From Verrucomicrobiota bacterium (GTDB lineage Bacteria > Verrucomicrobiota > Verrucomicrobiia > Verrucomicrobiales > Verrucomicrobiaceae): DNA of 5,936 nt. Positions 1 through 5,256 of this stretch are shown here, one piece after another (position 1 is the first letter of the stretch; each line of letters starts with the position of its first letter). The notes beneath the pieces were generated by a model that did no database searches, had not been told where the DNA came from, and saw nothing but the letters and a program-made list of their open reading frames with translations. Position numbers and translations under genes: made by a program. The stretch lies in NCBI GenBank assembly GCA_023429545.1, contig JAEYUU010000224.1, positions 1-5,936 on the forward strand. Reading direction: 5' to 3'.

Positions 1-1
1 C

Positions 2-1027
2 CCCGAGGCCGACTGGCCCACGCGTGAGAAGATCATCGAGCGGCACAAGAATTTCGCGCTCGGCTTGATTTGGTTTCTACAGAATGACGAGTCCGTGTCC
101 GGGAAAGCGCGCGCAAGTTTCCGAGAATGGGGCCTGCCGAAGGATGAGTTCACCGACAACGGCCACATCCCCTATGAGATGTATGTGCGCGAGGCCCGTC
201 GCATCGTGGGCCGCCATGTGCTCACGGAGAATGATGGCTTCCTCGCGAAGGGTTACGGCCGCACGCCCATCCAGCCGGACAGCGTGGGCACCACGGACTG
301 GTACCAGGACTCCCACTCTTGCACCACCGACTCGCGTCCCGGATTCAAGTATGACGGCAAGCTCATCCTCACGGAGGAGTCCCGCCCCACGCAGATCCCC
401 TATCGCAGCCTGCTGCCGCAAGGAGTGGACAACATGCTCGTGCCCATCTGCCTCTCCGCCACGCATGTGATGTGGGGCGCCATCCGCCTGGAGCCCGTGT
501 GGATGCAGACCGGTGAGGCCGCAGGCTTCGCCGCCGCGCTGGCCATCAAGGACAAGGTCACGCCCGCCGCGCTGGACAGCCGCAAGCTCGTGCGCACCCT
601 CGCCGAAAAGCAGTTCCTCGTGAGCTTCTTCAACGATGTGAAGGTCACCGGCGAAGAAAGGTGGATCCCCGCCGTGCAGTACCTCGCCACGCAGGGATTC
701 TTCGCGGACTACGATGCGCGCGCCACCGAGCGGCTTGATCGAGTGACAGCGAAGCTGTGGCTGGAGGCCCTTCCAAAACTGATGAAGCAGGAGAGCGGCG
801 TGCCGCGCCAGCTTGCGGAGCGACTCGGAAAAATTTCCGAGAGCAAAGATGCCGTCGCCATGAAAACGGAGGAGTTCGTGAAGACCCTGCGGGCCATTGA
901 TGGCGTGAGAGAGGATGATGTGCGCGACACCATACAGCGCATCGATGCCAAATCGGAGACCATCACCCGCGGCGATGCTTCTCTGGCCATCTACACCTTG
1001 CTGAAGTGCAGCGCGGCGCAGAAGTAA
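2..1027 (+). CDS. FAD-dependent oxidoreductase (FAD_oxidored family), 5'-truncated by window edge
   Basis: The frame is open from base 2 to the TAA at 1025-1027, giving 341 visible residues. The gene starts outside the window, so the TTG at 65 is not a true start. The visible part is the C-terminal portion of an FAD_oxidored-type protein (PF12831, the 'xanthan lyase-like' FAD proteins common in Planctomycetes and Verrucomicrobia). Family-typical stretches are IPYEMYVREARRIVGRHVLT (nt 170-229), DWYQDSHSC, QIPYRSLLPQGVDNMLVP, and a C-terminal flavin-site block, ATHVMWGAIRLEPVWMQTGE followed by AAGFAAALA (nt about 458-544). The N-terminal GxGxxG dinucleotide-binding motif must lie upstream of the window. 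After about nt 640 comes a roughly 120-residue tail resembling S-layer-homology repeats (see findings). Substrate and reaction are unknown. Family members are often exported by Tat or Sec, but no signal peptide can be seen here. The kelch gene follows on the same strand after about 400 bp containing a repeat, so co-transcription is doubtful. Confidence 0.88.
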   Translation, partial: PEADWPTREKIIERHKNFALGLIWFLQNDESVSGKARASFREWGLPKDEFTDNGHIPYEMYVREARRIVGRHVLTENDGFLAKGYGRTPIQPDSVGTTDWYQDSHSCTTDSRPGFKYDGKLILTEESRPTQIPYRSLLPQGVDNMLVPICLSATHVMWGAIRLEPVWMQTGEAAGFAAALAIKDKVTPAALDSRKLVRTLAEKQFLVSFFNDVKVTGEERWIPAVQYLATQGFFADYDARATERLDRVTAKLWLEALPKLMKQESGVPRQLAERLGKISESKDAVAMKTEEFVKTLRAIDGVREDDVRDTIQRIDAKSETITRGDASLAIYTLLKCSAAQK

Positions 1028-1432
1028 GCGCGAACAAAATCTCCGATGCGTCACATAACGGTGCACGATTCCACCAGCACACCAACGCTCTCTCCCTGCC
1101 GTGGCATCAAACGAAACGTCTCGTGAACCCGCACCCATGTTGATTCCCAATCTATCCAGACACTCACCACCTTGCGCGAAGCGCCTTGGAGTGCGTGTGC
1201 GAAGCACCGCTTTGGGTGGGAGCTTCAGGCCGGAGTCTCTGCGATGCACCACCTCCAGGCATCCCAGCTCCGCCCCCACGCCGGTGCCCCGTGCCGCAAG
1301 TCTCCTATCAACTCTCCGCTCCTCTCCCGACAAATTCCACACACTCACCAAAGCGTTGCTTCGCACCGCATTCCAAAGCGCTGCGCGCAAGGTGGTTCGT
1401 CGCGGGGAAGCATCTGTATCACCCTCGCGGTC
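1028..1432. other. Spacer between the FAD oxidoreductase and kelch genes
   Basis: This spacer is about 400 bp. Bases 1028-1165 hold no recognisable gene, promoter or terminator; short palindromes there are too weak to call. Bases 1166-1396 are filled by a long inverted-repeat element. The kelch frame happens to stay open across the whole spacer (back to GTG 1101). However, the residues it would encode are rich in S, R and P, have no domain character, and run straight through the repeat, so they are probably not protein. Confidence 0.7.
1166..1396. repeat. Long imperfect inverted repeat (MITE/REP-like element)
   Basis: The left arm (1166-1215, 50 nt) matches the reverse complement of the right arm (1348-1396, 49 nt) at 45 of 50 aligned positions, with four mismatches and one single-base gap. 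The centre is 132 nt and has no obvious coding potential. Both arms begin on the outside with ACCACCTTGCGCG and end on the inside with CGCTTTGG. Within the right arm the core CCAAAGCG occurs twice (1348 and 1373, spacing 25), and the left arm has the matching substructure, so each arm looks like two related units. A 10-bp direct repeat, ACACTCACCA, lies at 1160-1169 (left edge) and 1341-1350 (inner edge of the right arm). No target-site duplication is evident outside the arms. As RNA it would form a stem of about 49 bp. Similar non-coding dispersed repeats are my recollection for Verrucomicrobia; the family assignment is inference. Confidence 0.8.
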
Positions 1433-2534
1433 ATGTCTTGGGATCGCTTCTCTCTCATTCTCCCCCTCTCCCATTCTCCCCCTTTTCCTCCTCCTCGCCC
1501 TCCCCCTCATGTCCTCCGCGCAATCATCCTCGCGCCTTCCCTCACTTCACTGGTCCCAGCTCCCGCCGCTGCCGGACAAGGAAGGATTCGCGGCCATGCA
1601 TGCAGGGGTGACCGGTGGTGCACTACTGGTTGCAGGTGGCGCGAACTTCCCGGAGAAGCGTCCCTGGGAGGGCGGCACGAAAATCTGGTATGATGACATC
1701 TGGGTGCTCGGCAAGCCGGACGGCCAGTGGCGCAAGGCGGGCAAGCTTCCCAAACCCGTTGGCTACGGCGTGAGCGTGACATGGAAGGATGAAGTCATCT
1801 GCGCAGGTGGCAGCAATGCCGATGGGCATCTCGCGAACGTATATGCGCTGCGCCTGGGGGATGATGGCTCCATCATCAACCGCACGCTGCCATCCCTGCC
1901 CAAGCCGTCCGCGAACACGTGTGGTGTACTCATTGGTGATATACTCTATGTGGCAGGCGGCATCGAGAAGGCGGATGCCACCCAGGCCATGCACAACTTC
2001 TGGTCACTGAACCTCGCCGACCTCGCTGCCACCTGGCAGACGCTACCGCCCTGGCCCGGCCCCGCCCGCATGCTGGCCACGGCAGGTGCGCATGATGGAG
2101 CCTTCCACCTCTTCACCGGGGCCGGTCTCCATGCCGGGACCGATGGCAAACCGGCGCGTGACTGGCTCAAGGACGCCTACCGCTACACTCCGGGAAAAGA
2201 CAACAAGGCAGGCACGTGGGTAAAGCTGGCCGATGTCCCGCAAGTAGCCGTGGCCGCCTGCACACCCGCGCCTTCTGTGGACCGTGGCCTGCTGCTCCTC
2301 TGCGGAGACGATGGCGGCAAGGTCGGCTTCAAGCCGGAGACGGAACATCCCGGTTTCCCGAAGGGTGCGCAGTTGTTTGACGTGGTCTCTGGCGAATGGC
2401 GCCGCCTTCCGGACGGACCCCTCTCCCGAGCCACCGTGCCCACCACGATGTGGAATGGCCGCATCATCATCCCCAGTGGCGAGGCGAGACCCGGCTTCCG
2501 CTCATCCGAGGTGTGGTCGGTGGAGGTGAAATAG
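1392..2534 (+). CDS. NanM/YjhT-like kelch-repeat protein, probably exported; start uncertain or disrupted
   Basis: The protein is a kelch beta-propeller most like the N-acetylneuraminate epimerase (NanM/YjhT mutarotase) group, which interconverts sialic-acid anomers in the periplasm; many PVC homologues have no tested substrate. Counting from ATG 1509 (341 residues), kelch-type turns are seen at VAGGANF (41-47), CAGGSN (98-103), VAGGIE (148-153), FTGAG (202-206), LCGDDGG (264-270) and PSGEA (322-326), consistent with six blades. The opening, HWSQLPPLPDKEGFAAMHAG then ANFPEKRPWEGG, is characteristic of this group. Upstream and in frame lies a hydrophobic run, ILPLFLLLALPLMSSAQ, that looks like a signal-peptide core with a cleavage site after SSA. 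The only canonical in-frame start that includes it without entering the middle of the inverted repeat is GTG 1392; ATG 1509 would give an unexported protein, and GTG 1101 reads through the repeat. The best-looking start, ATG 1433, is out of frame because of a 16-bp duplication. The stop is TAG 2532-2534. Function as an actual sialic-acid mutarotase is unproven. Confidence 0.8.
   Translation: MVRRGEASVSPSRSCLGIASLSFSPSPILPLFLLLALPLMSSAQSSSRLPSLHWSQLPPLPDKEGFAAMHAGVTGGALLVAGGANFPEKRPWEGGTKIWYDDIWVLGKPDGQWRKAGKLPKPVGYGVSVTWKDEVICAGGSNADGHLANVYALRLGDDGSIINRTLPSLPKPSANTCGVLIGDILYVAGGIEKADATQAMHNFWSLNLADLAATWQTLPPWPGPARMLATAGAHDGAFHLFTGAGLHAGTDGKPARDWLKDAYRYTPGKDNKAGTWVKLADVPQVAVAACTPAPSVDRGLLLLCGDDGGKVGFKPETEHPGFPKGAQLFDVVSGEWRRLPDGPLSRATVPTTMWNGRIIIPSGEARPGFRSSEVWSVEVK
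1433..1508 (+). other. Signal-peptide segment broken by a 16-bp tandem duplication
   Basis: ATG 1433 opens MSWDRFSLILPL and then runs into a non-signal, proline-rich frame. Bases 1451-1467 and 1467-1483 match at 16 of 17 positions when offset by 16. Reading through with one copy removed joins ATG 1433 exactly to the kelch frame. The result is a compact signal peptide: n-region MSWDRFS, core LILPLFLLLALPL, then MSSAQ, for a protein of 361 residues. The present two-copy state puts this ATG out of frame with the mature protein. No strong Shine-Dalgarno precedes 1433; the nearest purine run, GGGGAAG, is about 24 nt upstream. The duplication could be a real inactivating mutation, a slippage-prone switch, or an assembly error. 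Confidence 0.6.
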
Positions 2535-2644
2535 GGCGGAGGAGGGGTGGCGGCCCACTTCAAGGAGTGGACCTCCCATCATTGGGGGGCAGAAATGTTA
2601 CTTCTCCCGATGTTTTGCACTTGCGAAGCATACTCCAATGAGTA

Positions 2645-2660
2645 GTGTTCATAATAACAC
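2645..2660. promoter_or_regulatory. Palindrome GTGTT-N6-AACAC upstream of the mini-gene
   Basis: GTGTT (2645-2649) and AACAC (2656-2660) form a perfect 5-bp dyad around CATAAT, in one of the few A+T-rich patches of the window. It ends 6 bp before ATG 2667. The centre resembles a -10 hexamer, but no -35 box lies at the right distance (TTGCAC at 2615-2620 is too far). It could be an operator or a small hairpin. Chance occurrence is quite possible. Confidence 0.25.
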
Positions 2661-2666
2661 GCTACC

Positions 2667-2789
2667 ATGCAAGACCTTCCCATGAGAACGCTGCTTCGCC
2701 TGTTCAAGAAGCTCTGCCACCGCCCCTCCACGCGGCGTCCATCCAGAGGGCCGAAGTACATCGAGTGGGATCGTCCTGAAGGCGTGTAG
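2667..2789 (+). CDS. Possible small basic protein, 40 aa
   Basis: ATG 2667 to TAG 2787-2789 encodes 40 residues; an in-frame ATG at 2682 would give 35. I do not recognise the family. The N-terminal part (TLLRLFKKL, residues 8-16) could form an amphipathic helix. The middle is Arg/Pro/Ser-rich (RPSTRRPSRGPK) and the C-terminus is KYIEWDRPEGV, which has an ordered, protein-like look. It has ten Lys/Arg against four Asp/Glu, so it is clearly basic. There is no Shine-Dalgarno at either start, but several starts in this window lack one too. The gene stands alone in the spacer between convergent genes. It may be a real small protein or simply a chance frame in high-GC DNA; the sequence alone cannot decide. 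Confidence 0.35.
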   Translation: MQDLPMRTLLRLFKKLCHRPSTRRPSRGPKYIEWDRPEGV

Positions 2790-2911
2790 CGTGAATGTGT
2801 CGGGCGAGCGGTCCACTCGCGAAACGCATTCCTCCTTCGTGGGATTTCGCTGACACAAACGCACTTTCGCGCCAAGTTCCAACACCTCCGACATTCGCAC
2901 TCCCACACCTC

Positions 2912-4048
2912 CTACCCTCTCGCAAACCGGATCACCTGCCGGGCGACCTCGCCCTGCGCCAGCAGATCGAATCCTTCATTCACCTGTTCCAGGGAGATCG
3001 TGCGTGAGAGCAACAGTTCCACCGGCAGCATCCCCGCCCGGTACATGGCCATGAACCGCGGAATGTCGCGCTGCGGCACGCATGAGCCCATGTAGCTGCC
3101 CATGAGCGACTTCTCATCCGCGGCAAAGGCCAGCGCGGGCAGGCTGATTCTGCTGTCGGGATGCGTGAGGCCAATGCTAACCGCACGCGCGCCTCGCCGC
3201 GCACTGGCAAAGGCCTGCTCGATCACCTTCGCATCGCCCACTGCTTCGAAGGCATGTTCCACGCCGCCGTTGCTGAGCTCGCGCACCACCACCACGGGAT
3301 CCACGCGTGAGGCATTCACCACATGCGTGGCGCCGCACTGCCGGGCCAGTTCGAGTTTCGAGTCGAGCACATCCACCGCGATGATGGGATTCGCCCCCGC
3401 GGCTCGCGCACCCATCACCACGCTGAGCCCCACACCGCCCATACCAAAGACAGCCACGGAAGTGCCCGCGGCCACCTTGGCCGTATTCACCACCGCTCCC
3501 ACGCCGGTCATGATGGCGCAGCCAAAGAGCACGGCAGTCTCCGGCGGGATGTCCTGCGGCACCTTCACGATCGATTCGCGCGCGATGACACTGTACTGCG
3601 AGTAGCCCGCGACGCCGGAGTGGTGATGCACGCGGCTCGCACCGCCCTTCCAGAAGCGCACGCTCCCGGTGATGAGCTTTCCCGCGCGATTTGCCACCAC
3701 TCCCGGCTCACACAGGGAGGCACGCCCGCTCGCGCACATGGGGCAGTGCCCGCAGGTGGGCAGGAAGGAAAACACCACATGCTCCCCTTCGCTCAGATCC
3801 TTCACCCCCTTGCCGCACTCGCGCACGAAGCCGCACGCTTCGTGGCCGATCACGATGGGCAGCGGCCAGAGGCGTGTGCCATTGAGCACGGAGAGGTCCG
3901 AATGGCACAGGCCGGCGGCGGTCATCTCAATGAGCACCTCGCCCTCCTGCGGGCCATCGAGCTCAAGTTCTTCAATTACGAGCGGCTTGCTCGTGGCATA
4001 GGGCCTGGGGAGCCCGCGCTCATGCAGCACCGCGGCGATCGTTTTCAT
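2912..4048 (-). CDS. Zinc-dependent medium-chain alcohol dehydrogenase
   Basis: This 378-residue MDR-family enzyme is of the liver/class III ADH-like type and is expected to oxidise an alcohol, or reduce an aldehyde, with NAD(H) in the cytoplasm. Visible residues are the catalytic zinc ligands C48 (in GLCHSD), H69 (in GHE) and C177; S50 as the likely proton-relay residue; and the structural zinc cluster C99, C102, C105 and C113 (CGHCPMCASGRASLC). The Rossmann motif GMGGVG is at 202-207, and D226 at the end of the following strand favours NAD over NADP. All key residues are present and the length is normal. The ATG at 4046-4048 is chosen because MKTIAAVLHERG is the usual family N-terminus; the frame also extends to a GTG at 4097-4099, adding 17 residues without homology character. 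No clear Shine-Dalgarno is seen. The gene lies 65 bp downstream of the protease gene on the same strand, so it may be expressed with it. The actual substrate cannot be read from the sequence. Confidence 0.92.
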   Translation of the reverse strand: MKTIAAVLHERGLPRPYATSKPLVIEELELDGPQEGEVLIEMTAAGLCHSDLSVLNGTRLWPLPIVIGHEACGFVRECGKGVKDLSEGEHVVFSFLPTCGHCPMCASGRASLCEPGVVANRAGKLITGSVRFWKGGASRVHHHSGVAGYSQYSVIARESIVKVPQDIPPETAVLFGCAIMTGVGAVVNTAKVAAGTSVAVFGMGGVGLSVVMGARAAGANPIIAVDVLDSKLELARQCGATHVVNASRVDPVVVVRELSNGGVEHAFEAVGDAKVIEQAFASARRGARAVSIGLTHPDSRISLPALAFAADEKSLMGSYMGSCVPQRDIPRFMAMYRAGMLPVELLLSRTISLEQVNEGFDLLAQGEVARQVIRFARG

Positions 4049-4113
4049 GGGTGGGTAGCAGGTGAAGCGACTCCATGCCTTTCCACCAGAAGTGCGCACT
4101 CGTCATCTTTATT

Positions 4114-5166
4114 TCATTTCACCGGTACCTCGAGCCAGAGGATCTTTCTCCGGAAGTCCAGGGTCGCCCGGTAGTTCCCCAGCAAGCCGGAGCCAACCTT
4201 CGGCTCATCACGCACGATGAAGGCCGGCACCTCCCGCATGGTGGAACCCAGGCCAAAAAGTTTCGGCACCATCACACGGTGCAGGGTGTTGAGCGTTTCG
4301 CCATCCGCCGCGCCCACGCCGAAACGCTGGCCCGGCAGCATTCGCGCACTGGCGAGGAGGTTCGCGCGCCGCGCCACGTCCTGGGTCACCTCCAGAGGCG
4401 AGTTCGCCCCGGTATCCAGCAGCGCCTCCCATCTGGCATCGCCATTCCCCACCTGCACATAGGGCAGGCCGTTGCGGAACTTCAGCGGTACCTTCCAGGT
4501 CTGGTTGCCTTTTTGGGGCCGGTAGCTGCCCTCGAAGCCAAAGGTGACTTTGTCTCGATTGTGATCCAGCGTGAGATAACTGCAGGACTGGTTCAGCAAT
4601 GCCATGCCCCAGATGTTCAGCGAAATCTGCTCGCGCCAGATACCTCCACCCATCAGGCTGCGATGCGTGCGGATCAGGCACGGCAGCCCCTGGATGCTCC
4701 ATGCTCCCACGTCCACCTGCCGCACGCGGCCCACGATGGCCGGCTCACTGCCGAAGGCGCCCTCCAGCCGGAACCTGTCCGGCGAATGCCGCAGGACGTC
4801 CACCCTGGCCCGCACGGCCACATCCGCATCCAGTACCAAGCAGCCCTGGCTGCCAGTGTCCACCACCAGCAGGACCGGTTTGCCGTTCAGCTTCCCGTCC
4901 ACCGCAGGCAGGCCGTGATGCCATTTCATGGGCACCGTCACGGACGGCTGCCCGCCGTGCGTGTGATCCACGCGCACGTCCACCTCTCCTCCCTTGAGGT
5001 TCACCCCCAGTCGGGAGGCTTCCACCGCGCGATTCTGCAGCGTCCGAATCGTGCCATGCGAAACCCGATCATGGGAACTGCCACTGCAGCCACATGCCGC
5101 CAGACCCAGGAGGATGGTGCAGAGTTGCCGGAAAACAGTTCCCGCGTCGACACGGTGCAGATTCAT
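4114..5166 (-). CDS. Lipoprotein with two retropepsin-like aspartyl protease lobes
   Basis: The protein has 350 residues from ATG 5164-5166. An N-terminal lipoprotein signal is visible: MNLHR, a hydrophobic run including TILLGLAAC, and lipobox L22-A23-A24-C25, so lipid attachment at C25 is expected. Two aspartyl-protease motifs follow: VVDTGS (D103-T104-G105) and LLDTGA (D251-T252-G253). Each sits about 25 residues after a matching opening (VPMKWHHGLPAV at 78-89, VPLKFRNGLPYV at 226-237). Each lobe ends with a family-like strand block (WGMALLNQSCSYLTLD; GSGLLGNYRATLDF). This indicates an internal duplication of a clan AA/PF13650-type domain giving a single-chain bilobal enzyme. The start is supported by GAGG at 5175-5178 with 8-nt spacing and by the lipoprotein signal; the longer frame to 5250 adds 28 non-signal residues. 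Substrate is unknown. It is divergent from the hydrolase gene and upstream of the alcohol dehydrogenase. Confidence 0.85.
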   Translation of the reverse strand: MNLHRVDAGTVFRQLCTILLGLAACGCSGSSHDRVSHGTIRTLQNRAVEASRLGVNLKGGEVDVRVDHTHGGQPSVTVPMKWHHGLPAVDGKLNGKPVLLVVDTGSQGCLVLDADVAVRARVDVLRHSPDRFRLEGAFGSEPAIVGRVRQVDVGAWSIQGLPCLIRTHRSLMGGGIWREQISLNIWGMALLNQSCSYLTLDHNRDKVTFGFEGSYRPQKGNQTWKVPLKFRNGLPYVQVGNGDARWEALLDTGANSPLEVTQDVARRANLLASARMLPGQRFGVGAADGETLNTLHRVMVPKLFGLGSTMREVPAFIVRDEPKVGSGLLGNYRATLDFRRKILWLEVPVK

Positions 5167-5174
5167 GCGCCACG

Positions 5175-5178
5175 CCTC
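5175..5178 (-). promoter_or_regulatory. Ribosome binding site GAGG for the aspartyl protease lipoprotein
   Basis: On the - strand GAGG lies 8 nt before ATG 5166. It supports this start over the upstream in-frame ATG at 5250. Confidence 0.55.
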
Positions 5179-5237
5179 GTAACGCGGCTTCCACCTCCTG
5201 CCAAGCGCAAGCAATCGGGATTCTGTCGCGTTCAACC

Positions 5238-5242
5238 AAGGA
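5238..5242 (+). promoter_or_regulatory. AAGGA Shine-Dalgarno-like site before the hydrolase
   Basis: AAGGA lies 6 nt before ATG 5249, which opens only a three-codon frame (Met-His-Pro-stop), and 14 nt before the hydrolase ATG 5257. The spacing fits the mini-frame better than the main gene. The mini-frame's stop overlaps the hydrolase start as ATGA. Confidence 0.4.
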
Positions 5243-5256
5243 CCGGCCATGCACCC

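Larger units (their letters stand above)
2535..2911. other. Spacer between convergent kelch and alcohol dehydrogenase genes
   Basis: This is 377 bp between the kelch stop and the stop of the alcohol dehydrogenase on the opposite strand. It holds one candidate mini-gene (2667-2789) with an A+T-rich palindrome just before it. A weak CCACT/AGTGG hairpin lies near 2559-2574 and a weak GCGAAA/TTTCGC pair at 2819-2824 and 2845-2850. Neither has a T-tract, so no rho-independent terminator can be claimed for either flanking gene. Confidence 0.6.

Noticed and set aside
1101..1391. N-terminal extension of the kelch frame back to GTG 1101
   Set aside because: It reads through both arms of the inverted repeat, has low-complexity S/R/P composition, and would place the signal-peptide core over 120 residues from the start.
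77..1510. 477-codon open frame on the - strand covering the FAD gene and the repeat
   Set aside because: It lies antisense to the well-supported FAD oxidoreductase frame, is rich in Arg/Gly with no domain, and is explained by high GC content suppressing stop codons.
2559..2574. CCACT/AGTGG hairpin after the kelch gene as a terminator
   Set aside because: The stem is only 5 bp and no run of T follows, so it does not qualify as a rho-independent terminator.
2819..2850. GCGAAA/TTTCGC inverted repeat downstream of the alcohol dehydrogenase
   Set aside because: It has six base pairs around a 20-nt loop and no T-tract; this is expected by chance in a spacer of this size.
3323..4174. 283-codon + strand frame antisense to the alcohol dehydrogenase
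   Set aside because: It is His/Arg/Ala-rich, with no family resemblance, and lies opposite an alcohol dehydrogenase with all zinc and Rossmann residues intact.
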